Positions 1 to 13,043 of a DNA stretch of 64,000 bases are shown here, piece by piece. The number at the start of each line of letters is the position of its first letter. Position 1 is the first letter of the stretch. The translations under genes were made by a program, and so were the position numbers. The notes beneath the pieces were generated by a model. That model searched no databases and was not told where the DNA came from. It was given only the letters and a program-made list of their open reading frames with translations. Origin of the DNA: Enterococcus pallens ATCC BAA-351 (GTDB taxonomy: Bacteria; Bacillota; Bacilli; Lactobacillales; Enterococcaceae); contig NZ_ASWD01000005.1 in the NCBI RefSeq assembly GCF_000407485.1, forward strand, positions 303,501-367,500, written 5' to 3'.

Positions 1-156
1 AATTTTCATCATTTTATCATATCTCTTTCAGAAATCACTCGTTTTCAAAAAAAAATTCGAATCAGTATGCTTTTTGAACTGAGTAGTTTTTAGAGACGTA
101 TGCTTTTTTATAATACTCGTTTTCTATGAATTCCGTCAACAGCAGATTTATCTTTA
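1..156. other. Gene-free left edge of the window
   Basis: This AT-rich stretch lies downstream of ligA (which ends at 157 on the minus strand). I see no ORF with a ribosome site. The only structure is an 11-base direct repeat, gtatgcttttt, at 65-75 and 98-108. No convincing terminator for ligA is visible, so transcription may continue out of the window, possibly into a gatCAB-type operon; that neighbour is not in view. Confidence 0.4.
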
Positions 157-4445
<4,289 letters not shown>

Positions 4446-4477
4446 GCAAAACTTCCTTTCTGTTTTCAATCCTATCA

Positions 4478-4483
4478 ATTATA
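4478..4483 (-). promoter_or_regulatory. Extended -10 of the pcrA-ligA promoter
   Basis: On the minus strand the sequence reads TGCTATAAT, a perfect -10 with the extended TG motif, about 33 bases before the pcrA start. No good -35 box is present, which is usual for extended -10 promoters. Confidence 0.5.
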
Positions 4484-4549
4484 GCATTTCTTAAACATTC
4501 GTGATACTAGCAGCCTTTAAAAAAATGGTAAATTTTTTTGTTATTTTCC

Positions 4550-4578
4550 TTGTCTTCTTTTCAAATCAGCGCTACATT
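4550..4578 (+). promoter_or_regulatory. Promoter of the ClC gene
   Basis: TTGTCT (4550-4555) and TACATT (4573-4578) are separated by 17 bases and sit about 30 bases before the gene's start codon. Both boxes are imperfect, so this is a candidate only. Confidence 0.4.
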
Positions 4579-4607
4579 ATTTAAGTATGAGTAATGGAGG
4601 TTTTATT

Positions 4608-6155
4608 ATGGATAACACACATGAAATTAAGCGACTCGATAACACAAAGTTGGTGTTTATCAGCAAAGGCATTCTGATAGGATTACTAGTAGGCTTTTAC
4701 GTCAGCATTTTCCGATTATTGATTGAAGAAGCTGTACATTTGGTTGGAAACTTTTATATGTATGCGCGAGTACAGCCGCTTTCTCTTATCCCCTGGACAT
4801 TATTAATGCTTTTTTTATCCTGGATTGTTTCTAAGCTAATTTGTTCAGAGAAACATATCAAAGGGAGTGGTATTCCTCAAGTCGAAGGAGAACTGCAGGG
4901 CGAATTGCAACAAGACTGGTTTTCAGTACTATGGAAAAAATTCTTAGGCGGTACTCTTTCAGTGGGAGCCGGTCTTTTTTTAGGACGTGAAGGCCCTTCG
5001 ATTCAGTTAGGAGCAATGATTGGCAAAGGATTTGGTGTAAAAACCGGCGCTAGTACTTCTGAGAAGAAAATTTTCATATCCAGCGGTGCTGCTGCTGGAC
5101 TAGCGGCTGCCTTTAACGCACCAGTTGCTGGTTTACTCTTTGTCATTGAAGAAATCCACCACACCTTTTCGCCCTTAATTTGGTTGACTTCCTTAACTGC
5201 TGCTTTGACTGCCAACTTTGTTTCTCTTAATTTTTTCGGACTAAAACCAGTTCTATACCTTAAAAATATTCCACAGCTCCCATTGCGATATTATGGTCAT
5301 CTGATTCTTTTAGGTATTTTATTAGGACTCTTCGGCTATCTATATCAAAAGACATTGCTTTTATTGCCCAAGTTTTACCAAATAACTCATTTGCCTGAAT
5401 ATCTTTATGGACTAATTCCATTTTTATTGATTGTTCCGATTGGTTTTTTCTTTCCACACTATTTGGGCGGTGGAAATCAGTTGATTTTAGCTTTTAACAA
5501 TGAACACTTTTCAATTATATTTTTAGTCGGCCTTTTTTTATTGCGTTATGGCTTTTCCATGATTTCTTATGGTGGAAACCTGCCGGGCGGAATCTTTTTG
5601 CCGATCTTAACGTTAGGAGCAATACTAGGAGGCCTTTACGGAACCTTCTTAAATAATTATTTTAGTATGGATAGTGTCTATATCAAGTGTTTTGTTGTTT
5701 TCGCAATGGCTGCCTATTTTACCGCAATTGGAAAAGCACCACTAACGGCAATTATCCTAGTAACTGAAATGGTAGGTAATATTACACATTTAATGCCCCT
5801 AGCAGTATGTTCATTAACTGCCTATATTATGAATGATTTACTAGGTGGTCATCCCATTTATGAGTCTTTGTTAGAAAAATTACTTAAGCAATCATTTACC
5901 TCTATTAGTGGGATTAAGACGATTATTGAATATCCCGTAACCATTGAAAGCAAACTGGATGGTATCATGATTCGCGATTTCCAATGGCCTAAGGATATGC
6001 TTTTGGTATCCATTCGCAGGGGATCTTCAGAAATGCTGACTCATGGAGACACTGTCATGAAAGCGGGAGATCAGCTAATTATTTTAACCGATGCAAATCG
6101 TGCACGATATGTTAAACGAATGATTCGCAAAACTTCTCAACTTATTTGGACTTAA
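4608..6155 (+). CDS. ClC-family H+/Cl- antiporter with C-terminal TrkA-C domain
   Basis: Integral membrane chloride transporter. The three ion-pathway signatures of the family are present: GSGIPQVEG, GREGPS (with the external gating glutamate) and GGIFLP. A glutamate pair in FVIEEIHHTF corresponds to the internal proton-transfer position, which favours a proton-coupled exchanger over a channel. About ten hydrophobic segments span residues 25-425. The last 80 residues look like a TrkA-C/RCK-C regulatory domain (MIRDFQWPKDMLLVSIRRG). The ATG at 4608 has GGAGG seven bases upstream; an in-frame ATG at 4587 would place that ribosome site inside the gene, so I reject it. The gene is divergent from pcrA and ends at a shared bidirectional terminator. 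Likely role: acid or halide homeostasis. Confidence 0.9.
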   Translation: MDNTHEIKRLDNTKLVFISKGILIGLLVGFYVSIFRLLIEEAVHLVGNFYMYARVQPLSLIPWTLLMLFLSWIVSKLICSEKHIKGSGIPQVEGELQGELQQDWFSVLWKKFLGGTLSVGAGLFLGREGPSIQLGAMIGKGFGVKTGASTSEKKIFISSGAAAGLAAAFNAPVAGLLFVIEEIHHTFSPLIWLTSLTAALTANFVSLNFFGLKPVLYLKNIPQLPLRYYGHLILLGILLGLFGYLYQKTLLLLPKFYQITHLPEYLYGLIPFLLIVPIGFFFPHYLGGGNQLILAFNNEHFSIIFLVGLFLLRYGFSMISYGGNLPGGIFLPILTLGAILGGLYGTFLNNYFSMDSVYIKCFVVFAMAAYFTAIGKAPLTAIILVTEMVGNITHLMPLAVCSLTAYIMNDLLGGHPIYESLLEKLLKQSFTSISGIKTIIEYPVTIESKLDGIMIRDFQWPKDMLLVSIRRGSSEMLTHGDTVMKAGDQLIILTDANRARYVKRMIRKTSQLIWT

Positions 6156-6199
6156 AAATATAGTGCTTATTAAGAAGATTCTTAATAAGCACTATATTT
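6156..6199. terminator. Bidirectional terminator between the ClC and amylase genes
   Basis: A perfect 21-bp inverted repeat (arms 6156-6176 and 6179-6199, two-base loop) with A/T-rich outer ends lies between the convergent stops of the ClC gene and the amylase gene. It can terminate both. Confidence 0.9.
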
Positions 6200-6204
6200 T
6201 GTTA

Positions 6205-7662
6205 TTACTTCAATTGTTGTGCTAGCTTTTCATTAATGTAGACCGAAACCTGTCCGTCATTCACTGGAAAAATCCCTTGACCACTCTCATCCAAGACTAC
6301 CTTGGCTTCATTATTCCCTAACACATCAACAAATGTTTCACCTTGATGTATAGCACTGATTGTCATTTCTTTTTCTCCACCACCAGCATTAGTCATAATA
6401 ACAGCCATGCCTGAAAAATCTTCTTCAAAATCTCCTGTACAAGTCCAACCGATAATGTTTGCATCGTCGAAATAATCAGCTTGATTACCAAAAGTCATTT
6501 GTTTTCTAAGACTCATCATAGTTGTTATAATATTTCCCACAGGCTCGACATTTTCCGAACCATACAAATCGCCCCAAAAAACAACAGGAGTTCCTTCATT
6601 GCGTAGGAGTGTCAGGGCATATGCATGTCCTTTAAACCAGCCATCTACCCAAGATTCCAAGCTTTGTCCCTTTTGAGTATCATGGTTGTCTACAAAGGTC
6701 ACCGACCAGTCTGGACGGGTCTCAATTAATGTACCAGTGAATATTTCTCGCATATCAAAATTCCCCATAGAATTAGCAGCTTGATACAGATTAAAGTGTA
6801 GAGGAACATCAAATAAAGATATTAAATTACCTGACGAATCTAAGTATTCATGCAGTTTATCTAATTCATCACTCCAATACTCTCCTACAACAAAAAGTTC
6901 CTCCTGCTTTTCTTCTCTTCTATGCAATAGCCAATTAATAAACAAGTCAAAACGAATATGTTTCACAGCGTCCAAGCGATAGCCATCTACATCTGTCAGT
7001 GATTGATACCATTTTCCCCACTGGTCTAACTGTTCAACTGTTTCTGGATTTTCCATATCTAGATTGCAGCCCATTAAATAGTCAAAATTGCCGTTCTCAT
7101 CATCTACGGCTGGTTCCCACCCCTTATTTGCAAAGTTGAAAATGGCATGATCTTTGTTGCGGGCATCGTAATCAACTCCTGAAAAGTTTTGCCAATTCCA
7201 TTGATATTGATTGTATTTCCCTTCACGTCCAGGAAAAGTAAACTTAGTCCAGGCTTTAATTTCTTTCTCATCTGAAATCGGCTTCGTCCGATCATCAAAA
7301 CTGTAGGCAATAGCCTGAACCGTTTCTTCTTCATCGGCGCCCATGAAATGATCAAAAACAATATCCGCATAAACCTTCATGTTAAATTTCTTCAACGCTT
7401 GAATACTTTGTAAGTATTCTTCTTTTGTTCCATACTTAGTAGGAATTGTATTTTTTTGATCAAATTCTCCTAAATCGTATAGATCGTAAGTGCCATACCC
7501 TACATCATTAACTCCCGCTGATCCTTTATAAGCAGGCGGCATCCATACGGCAGTGATTCCTAAATTACTTAATTCCTCAGCTTTCTTCGACAAACGATTC
7601 CAATGTTGACTATCAGCAGGCAAATACCATTCAAAACCTTGTAAAATTGTTTCGTTCTTCAT
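6205..7662 (-). CDS. Cytoplasmic alpha-amylase (GH13)
   Basis: Hydrolyses alpha-1,4 glucans to maltodextrins. The 485-aa protein begins directly with MKNETILQGFEWYLPADSQHW and has no signal peptide, so it acts inside the cell on imported dextrins or glycogen-like glucan. GH13 catalytic residues are visible: nucleophile Asp in DGYRLDAVKH, acid/base Glu in FVVGEYW, and transition-state Asp in FVDNHD. The short C-terminal beta domain is present. The overall form matches the GH13_5 subfamily of Firmicute intracellular amylases. The gene is divergent from fruR and converges on the ClC gene. Confidence 0.92.
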   Translation of the reverse strand: MKNETILQGFEWYLPADSQHWNRLSKKAEELSNLGITAVWMPPAYKGSAGVNDVGYGTYDLYDLGEFDQKNTIPTKYGTKEEYLQSIQALKKFNMKVYADIVFDHFMGADEEETVQAIAYSFDDRTKPISDEKEIKAWTKFTFPGREGKYNQYQWNWQNFSGVDYDARNKDHAIFNFANKGWEPAVDDENGNFDYLMGCNLDMENPETVEQLDQWGKWYQSLTDVDGYRLDAVKHIRFDLFINWLLHRREEKQEELFVVGEYWSDELDKLHEYLDSSGNLISLFDVPLHFNLYQAANSMGNFDMREIFTGTLIETRPDWSVTFVDNHDTQKGQSLESWVDGWFKGHAYALTLLRNEGTPVVFWGDLYGSENVEPVGNIITTMMSLRKQMTFGNQADYFDDANIIGWTCTGDFEEDFSGMAVIMTNAGGGEKEMTISAIHQGETFVDVLGNNEAKVVLDESGQGIFPVNDGQVSVYINEKLAQQLK

Positions 7663-7744
7663 ACATACACCTCATTTTCTATTTTTATTTTACTAGATAA
7701 TGACTAAAATACGAATTAAAAGGCCTCTCTTATTGACTTCAAAC

Positions 7745-7762
7745 GTTTTTGAATGTTTTTGA
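7745..7762 (+). promoter_or_regulatory. Candidate FruR operator: tandem GTTTTTGA repeats
   Basis: GTTTTTGA occurs at 7745-7752 and again at 7755-7762, exactly one helical turn apart. The first copy lies in a near-palindrome, TTCAAACGTTTTTGAA. The site sits just upstream of the fruR promoter in the divergent amylase/fruR spacer. DeoR-family sugar regulators commonly bind such direct repeats, so FruR autoregulation is the simplest reading. Confidence 0.45.
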
Positions 7763-7772
7763 CCGTTTATGG

Positions 7773-7801
7773 TTGAAACATAGAATCTATTATGGTAATA
7801 T
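7773..7801 (+). promoter_or_regulatory. Promoter of fruR-fruK-fruA
   Basis: TTGAAA (7773-7778) and TAATAT (7796-7801) are separated by 17 bases, followed closely by the ribosome site of fruR (AAGGAGGG at 7810-7817). Confidence 0.5.
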
Positions 7802-7823
7802 ATTTGATGAAGGAGGGTTGAAA

Positions 7824-8576
7824 ATGCTTACAGACGAACGACGTAAGAAAATCATTGAGCTGTTAGATCAATATTCCATTGTTAAATCTCAGGATCTCAT
7901 TACTATGTTGGATGCTTCCGAATCAACAATACGTAGAGATTTGCAAGACTTAGAAAATGCCGGCTTACTAGAACGAGTACATGGTGGTGCTAGACGCCCT
8001 CAATACCTGGAACAGGAACAAGCTATGACGGAAAAATCATTCAAAAACGTTCAACAAAAAAAAGCTATCGCTAAATTAGCAGCAAAATACGTTACAGATG
8101 GTGATGTCATTTATTTGGATGCTGGAACTACTACACTGGAAATGATTCCTCTACTTAAAGGAAAAGCAATAACTGCTGTTACAAATTCTGTTGGCTTGGC
8201 TGCTCGTTTAGTTGAACACGAGATTAATACCATAGTTTTAGGTGGACGAATCAAATTGACAACGGATGCAGTAATCGGGACTCAAGCGATGGAACAGCTG
8301 ACTAATTATAGGTTTAATAAAGCCTTTATGGGGATGAACGGTGTTCACGTTGAACATGGTTTTACCACTCCAGATACTGAAGAGGCCTCACTAAAGCGTT
8401 TAGCGATGGAACATGCGCATGAAGTATTCATTTTAGTTGATTACAGCAAATTTAACCAAGTTAGTTTTACTCGCGTTGCAAGTTTGGATGCGGCAACAAT
8501 CCTCACTGACAAATGTCCGTTAAATGTTTATGACAAAATTAAAGAGCTGACAACTATTAAGGAGGCTACTGTATGA
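7824..8576 (+). CDS. fruR: DeoR-family transcriptional regulator of the fructose operon
   Basis: Repressor with an N-terminal DeoR winged helix-turn-helix (residues 1-57; SQDLITMLDASESTIRRDLQDLENAGLLERVHGGA contains the recognition helix) and a C-terminal sugar-phosphate sensing domain (DGDVIYLDAGTTTLEMIPLL is the phosphate-binding part). The frame opens at 7749, but the ATG at 7824 after AAGGAGGG gives the canonical MLTDERRKKI start and 250 aa. It overlaps fruK by four bases (ATGA), implying translational coupling. Family knowledge: responds to fructose-1-phosphate or related metabolites and controls the fru genes. Confidence 0.92.
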   Translation: MLTDERRKKIIELLDQYSIVKSQDLITMLDASESTIRRDLQDLENAGLLERVHGGARRPQYLEQEQAMTEKSFKNVQQKKAIAKLAAKYVTDGDVIYLDAGTTTLEMIPLLKGKAITAVTNSVGLAARLVEHEINTIVLGGRIKLTTDAVIGTQAMEQLTNYRFNKAFMGMNGVHVEHGFTTPDTEEASLKRLAMEHAHEVFILVDYSKFNQVSFTRVASLDAATILTDKCPLNVYDKIKELTTIKEATV

Positions 8577-9487
8577 TTTATACAGTTACATTGAACCCTT
8601 CAATTGATTACATTGTTCACGTGAATCAATTAGCAATTGGAGATATTAATCGAATGAATAGTGATTTAAAACTACCTGGCGGTAAAGGAATAAATGTCTC
8701 ACGCATTTTAAAAAGAATAGATAGTACTTCTACTGCTTTAGGTTTTGTAGGCGGCTTTACTGGGCAATTCATTAAAGATTGGTTGCAAAAAGAAGAAATT
8801 AACACTGACTTCACAGCGGTTAAAGATGACACTCGAATCAACATCAAACTAAAAGCGGCCGAAGAAACTGAAATTAATGGATTGGGGCCTACTATCTCTG
8901 CAGACGAAATGTGTAATTTGGAACAAAGCTTAGCTAAAATCTCATCAGAAGATGTTGTTGTTTTATCAGGCAGCAAACCAGCCAGTGTCCCTACCGGATT
9001 TTATCAAAAATTAATTGAAATTATTCGAGGTAAGGGAGCTACTTTCGTAATTGATACAACAGGTGATGATTTAATGACTGCTTTACCTCAAGAACCTCTA
9101 TTGGTAAAACCCAATAATCATGAATTGGCTGATTTATATAATACTGCTTTCCAATCTATTGAAGATATCTTTCCTTATGGTCGCAGATTATTACAAGAAG
9201 GCGCTCAATATGCTTTAGTCTCTATGGCAGGTGATGGAGCGTTGTTGTTCACTAAAGATGGTATCTACCAATCAAATGTTTTGAAACGCACTGTTAAAAA
9301 CTCTGTTGGTGCAGGCGATTCAATGATTGCTGGATTCGTTGGTAATTATACTAAAACTCAAGATCCAGTAGAAGCTTTCAAATGGGGTGTCGCTTGCGGT
9401 AGTGCAACCACCTTTTCTGACGATTTGGCTACAAAAGAGTTTATTGATGAGCTGTTGCCTGAAGTCAAAATTACAAAGATTAATTAG
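8573..9487 (+). CDS. fruK: 1-phosphofructokinase FruK
   Basis: Phosphorylates fructose-1-phosphate to fructose-1,6-bisphosphate in the cytoplasm, using the product of the FruA phosphotransferase. It is a PfkB/ribokinase-fold protein of 304 aa. Recognisable are the N-terminal MIYTVTLNPSIDYIVHV, the GGKGINVS substrate loop, and the C-terminal anion hole and catalytic Asp in KNSVGAGDSMIAGF. Tagatose-6-phosphate kinases look similar, but placement between a DeoR regulator and a fructose EIIABC makes FruK the clear choice. The start overlaps the fruR stop. Confidence 0.93.
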   Translation: MIYTVTLNPSIDYIVHVNQLAIGDINRMNSDLKLPGGKGINVSRILKRIDSTSTALGFVGGFTGQFIKDWLQKEEINTDFTAVKDDTRINIKLKAAEETEINGLGPTISADEMCNLEQSLAKISSEDVVVLSGSKPASVPTGFYQKLIEIIRGKGATFVIDTTGDDLMTALPQEPLLVKPNNHELADLYNTAFQSIEDIFPYGRRLLQEGAQYALVSMAGDGALLFTKDGIYQSNVLKRTVKNSVGAGDSMIAGFVGNYTKTQDPVEAFKWGVACGSATTFSDDLATKEFIDELLPEVKITKIN

Positions 9488-9499
9488 GAGGAATTATAT

Positions 9500-11413
9500 A
9501 TGGATATCAAAGATCTATTGATCAAAGAAGCAATGATAATGGACCTGCAAGCTACCGAAAAAAAGGGTGCCATTGATGAAATGGTTCAAAAAATGTATGA
9601 TGCTGGACGAATTACTGACATCGCAACCTACAAAGAAGGTATTTTAGCTCGTGAAGCTCAGACATCAACTGGACTAGGTGATGGTATTGCGATGCCACAT
9701 GCAAAAAACAGTGCTGTAAAAGAAGCGACGGTCCTATTTGCTAAGAGCAATAAAGGTGTCGATTACGAATCCTTGGATGGACAACCTACCTATCTATTTT
9801 TCATGATTGCAGCTCCAGAAGGCGCAAACGACACTCATCTACAAGCTTTAGCTGCCCTATCACGTTTACTAGTGAACCCTGATTTTGTTGCTCAGCTAAA
9901 ACAAGCAGCCACTCCTGACCAAGTACAACAATTGTTTGATTCAGCTGAAAAAGCAAAAGAGGAAGAAGAGAAGCAAGAAGCTGCTGAAGAAGAAGTAAAA
10001 GACTTCAATCGTAAATACATTGTAGCTGTTACTGCTTGCCCTACTGGCATTGCACACACTTACATGGCGGAAGATGCTTTAAAGAAAAAAGCAAAAGAAT
10101 TAGGTGTGGATATTAAGGTTGAAACAAACGGTTCTGAAGGAATTAAGCACCGATTAACTGCTGAAGATATTGAACGAGCAGCTGGTGTTATCGTAGCAGC
10201 TGACAAAAAAGTAGAAATGAATCGTTTTGATGGTAAAAAATTAATTAATCGTCCAGTTAGTGATGGTATTAGAAAACCAGAAGAACTAATTGAAATGGCT
10301 TTAAGCGGAAAAGCGCCTGTTTATCATGGCGATGGTTCAAGTGATAGTGCAGAAGAAACTAGTGATAATGGAACAGTCGGTCAACGTATCTATAAGGACT
10401 TAATGAATGGTGTTTCTCATATGCTGCCTTTTGTAATCGGTGGCGGAATTATGATCGCATTATCCTTCATGATCGATCAATTTATGGGTGTACCAAATTC
10501 AGAGTTAGCTAATTTAGGTAATTACAATCAAGCTGCTAGCATGTTCAACCAAATTGGTGGAGCTGCATTCGGTTTTATGCTTCCCGTATTAGCCGGGTTT
10601 ATTGCTTCGAGTATCTCAGATCGACCTGGTTTAATCGCAGGCTTCGCGGCAGGTGCTTTAGCAAATACTGGAGGAGCAGGATTCTTAGGAGCATTAATTG
10701 GTGGTTTCTTAGCCGGGTATGTAATTGTCTTATTACGCAAAGTATTTAGTGGTTTGCCAAAATCATTGGATGGAATTAAATCAATTTTATTCTACCCATT
10801 CTTTGGATTGATGATTACTGGTTTCTTAATGTTGTTGATTAACATTCCTATGAAAGCTATTAATGATGGCTTAAATGGTTTCTTGACTGGCTTAGGTGGT
10901 TCAAATGCCATTCTTTTAGGGGCGTTACTTGGTGGTATGATGGCCATTGATTTAGGAGGACCTATTAACAAAGCGGCTTATGTTTTTGGTACAGCAACCC
11001 TGGCTACTACTGTTGCTACTGGCGGTTCCATCGTTATGGCAGCTGTTATGGCAGGTGGTATGGTTCCACCATTGGCTATCTTTGTTGCAACACGTCTTTT
11101 CAAAAATAAATTTGAAAAGAGTCAAGTTGATGCAGGTTTAACGAACATTGTCATGGGGCTATCTTTCGTGACTGAAGGGGCCATTCCTTTTGCGGCAGCC
11201 GACCCTATTCGTGTAATCCCAAGCTTTGTAGTAGGTTCCGCAGTAGCAGGTGGACTAGTTGGCGCATTTAGCATTAAGCTATTAGCTCCTCATGGCGGTA
11301 TTTTCGTTGCTTTATTAGTAAGTAATCCAATTATGTATCTAGCCTTTATCATTATCGGAGCAATTATTTCTGGTGTGATCTACGGCTTACTGAAAAAGCC
11401 AGTTGAACAATAA
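9500..11413 (+). CDS. fruA: Fructose-specific PTS enzyme IIABC
   Basis: Imports fructose and phosphorylates it at C1. One 637-aa chain carries all three modules. EIIA (1-150) has the phospho-histidine in GDGIAMPHAKN. EIIB (about 170-270) has the phospho-cysteine in VTACPTGIAHTYMAEDAL. A highly charged Glu/Lys linker (about 150-168) joins them. The membrane EIIC domain (about 295-637) has repeated hydrophobic segments and the TEGAIPFAAADP motif. The A-B-C order is typical of Firmicute FruA. Third gene of the fru operon, 12 bases after fruK, with AGGAGG before ATG, and followed by its own terminator. Confidence 0.95.
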   Translation: MDIKDLLIKEAMIMDLQATEKKGAIDEMVQKMYDAGRITDIATYKEGILAREAQTSTGLGDGIAMPHAKNSAVKEATVLFAKSNKGVDYESLDGQPTYLFFMIAAPEGANDTHLQALAALSRLLVNPDFVAQLKQAATPDQVQQLFDSAEKAKEEEEKQEAAEEEVKDFNRKYIVAVTACPTGIAHTYMAEDALKKKAKELGVDIKVETNGSEGIKHRLTAEDIERAAGVIVAADKKVEMNRFDGKKLINRPVSDGIRKPEELIEMALSGKAPVYHGDGSSDSAEETSDNGTVGQRIYKDLMNGVSHMLPFVIGGGIMIALSFMIDQFMGVPNSELANLGNYNQAASMFNQIGGAAFGFMLPVLAGFIASSISDRPGLIAGFAAGALANTGGAGFLGALIGGFLAGYVIVLLRKVFSGLPKSLDGIKSILFYPFFGLMITGFLMLLINIPMKAINDGLNGFLTGLGGSNAILLGALLGGMMAIDLGGPINKAAYVFGTATLATTVATGGSIVMAAVMAGGMVPPLAIFVATRLFKNKFEKSQVDAGLTNIVMGLSFVTEGAIPFAAADPIRVIPSFVVGSAVAGGLVGAFSIKLLAPHGGIFVALLVSNPIMYLAFIIIGAIISGVIYGLLKKPVEQ

Positions 11414-11420
11414 TTAGTAC

Positions 11421-11457
11421 AAAAAAAGGAATCAGATTTTTTTCTGGTTCCTTTTTG
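11421..11457 (+). terminator. fruA terminator
   Basis: A 14-bp stem (11423-11436 with 11443-11456, one G-U pair) with a T loop and a T-rich tail, starting eight bases after the fruA stop. Confidence 0.85.
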
Positions 11458-11473
11458 TATACATCATATTCTA

Positions 11474-11584
11474 TTACCTACGTTCATTTTTTCTTACTCT
11501 AACCGGCTGCATTTTTGGTTGAACTGTAAAGTAACTAAGTATTTCTGTAAATAACGTAACTAACTTCTTCATTATTTGATCCAT
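11474..11584 (-). CDS. Small ORF (36 aa), amphipathic with basic tail
   Basis: Not recognised. A 36-codon frame starts with ATG at 11584 behind a strong ribosome site (AGGAGGGG, about six bases before the ATG) and ends TAA at 11474. It lies 15 bases after the stop of the 441-aa gene on the same strand, so the two are likely co-transcribed. The N-terminal 20 residues (MDQIMKKLVTLFTEILSYFT) alternate polar and hydrophobic positions as in an amphipathic helix. The last ten residues are rich in Arg/Lys (RVRKNERR). No signal peptide or cysteine. The ribosome site and position argue for a real gene; the size leaves doubt. It could be a membrane-surface peptide or a small partner of the upstream protein, but function is unknown. 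Confidence 0.5.
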   Translation of the reverse strand: MDQIMKKLVTLFTEILSYFTVQPKMQPVRVRKNERR

Positions 11585-11599
11585 AGTGTTCCCCTCCTA

Positions 11600-12925
11600 T
11601 CAGGTTTGAAGCATATTAATTTGACTATTTCCAGCAATCTTTCTTTGATCTGCAAAAACAACTGTCAATTGATTTTTTCCTTTTTCCAATGAAAGCTTAA
11701 TTGTATTATTTTCCTGAGTAAGCTGTCTAACGGTCATATCTTTCAATCTTTCTTTTAATCCATCCACAGGGAAATCCTCAAGCGCATCTTCTGGAATAAA
11801 AAATTGTAAAATCGCAGTGTATTCACGATATCGAACATCCGATAAATCCAACTCGATTGCATCCCTTATATAATAATCATACGCAGCTAACCCTTGATCC
11901 AATGTCCTTTCAGGGTAGAGAATATGATAATTCATCATCTTCTCTTCTTCATCATCTATCCAAGGAAAGTAAGCTAACGCATTAAGTGCCCCTTTCATAC
12001 GATGAACTCTATATTGATCATTAATAAAATCGTAAGTTCGAGTAACAAAATATGATGCTTCATTTTTTTCTGCAGGTTGGAACTGTTCATTTTGATATTG
12101 AACCGTTTGGATCACCGTGTCTTCAAAAGCAAACTCAATATATGGCTGTTTCAACAAGCCAACACCATTCGTAAAAGAAAGCTGAGGGACTCCTAATTGA
12201 TCTCTAAACAAACGTTGGAATTTTAAATTCGCCGGTTCCTCCCATTGAAAAGGATTTTTATAGAGCTCAATTGCTACACCATCACCTAATTCTACTACTC
12301 GTTCCACTTGTTGAATTTCTAACAGTAACTGCTTTGGAAATAATTGTTTATATGGTTCGCCGAAAAACATTTGCCAACAAGAAGTCAAGCAATGACCTGT
12401 ATGAAAGACATCATATCCGGGAAAACTATTGCAATCCACCACAGTCTCACCGTTAATCCCTCTCATTTTAGGAAGCGCTTGCGTTTTCTCTGCACTTTCA
12501 AAGCTTCTTCGTTTTTCAATCTCGCTAGTGTTATGATATAAGTACTCATCATATGATCGGATATAAGCGAAAAAACCATAGCTTTCTAAGCGATTTTTTA
12601 AATAATCACAATAAACAGGTTGCCAATTTTGGTAAGTGGATTCGTTCATCAAACTTTTTTCAAATGCGGTGCTTCCAAGCAGATGAATCGTAGACTCTTC
12701 ATCACCTTTTTTTACCTGCAGCCATTTATCATCATTCGAAGTTAGATTATCAATTACTTGCTTCATAGTTGATAATTGAAACTTCTGTTTTTCACCATTG
12801 ATTGACATTTCATCAGGTTGAAGCAACAGGCGCGCCATTACTAACCAATCCGTAACAATTTCTTTTACCACAGCAGCATCTATTTTGTGCAATTGACTTA
12901 CACTATATAGTTGTCGTTCCCCCAT
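11600..12925 (-). CDS. Protein of unknown function (441 aa)
   Basis: Not recognised. It is a soluble, aromatic-rich and acidic protein without signal peptide or clear membrane segment. The one striking feature is a cluster at residues 165-183 (DCNSFPGYDVFHTGHCLTSC) holding three cysteines and two histidines, possibly a metal site or disulfide knot. The frame opens at 12940, but GGGAG lies at proper distance before the ATG at 12925, which I take as start. An extended TATAAT (12951-12956, minus strand) precedes it. Its neighbours (fruA on the other strand, ysxC) give no hint of function. A strong ribosome site and a 36-aa ORF follow it directly. Confidence 0.75.
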   Translation of the reverse strand: MGERQLYSVSQLHKIDAAVVKEIVTDWLVMARLLLQPDEMSINGEKQKFQLSTMKQVIDNLTSNDDKWLQVKKGDEESTIHLLGSTAFEKSLMNESTYQNWQPVYCDYLKNRLESYGFFAYIRSYDEYLYHNTSEIEKRRSFESAEKTQALPKMRGINGETVVDCNSFPGYDVFHTGHCLTSCWQMFFGEPYKQLFPKQLLLEIQQVERVVELGDGVAIELYKNPFQWEEPANLKFQRLFRDQLGVPQLSFTNGVGLLKQPYIEFAFEDTVIQTVQYQNEQFQPAEKNEASYFVTRTYDFINDQYRVHRMKGALNALAYFPWIDDEEEKMMNYHILYPERTLDQGLAAYDYYIRDAIELDLSDVRYREYTAILQFFIPEDALEDFPVDGLKERLKDMTVRQLTQENNTIKLSLEKGKNQLTVVFADQRKIAGNSQINMLQT

Positions 12926-12950
12926 TGCTCTCACTCCCATCCATAATTTA

Positions 12951-12956
12951 ATTATA
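12951..12956 (-). promoter_or_regulatory. -10 box upstream of the 441-aa gene
   Basis: A perfect TATAAT on the minus strand lies 25 bases before the chosen start codon of the unknown 441-aa gene. The -35 region is poor. Confidence 0.35.
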
Positions 12957-13043
12957 CCGTACTAATGTAAAAATACATAAAAAATTGTTTATCCCTTTTA
13001 TAAATTTCTAAAATCGTGCTAAACTGTTAGGGTGGAGGTGAGT

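Noticed and set aside
65..108. 11-bp direct repeat at the left edge
   Set aside because: Short, AT-rich, only two copies and no associated gene; probably chance.
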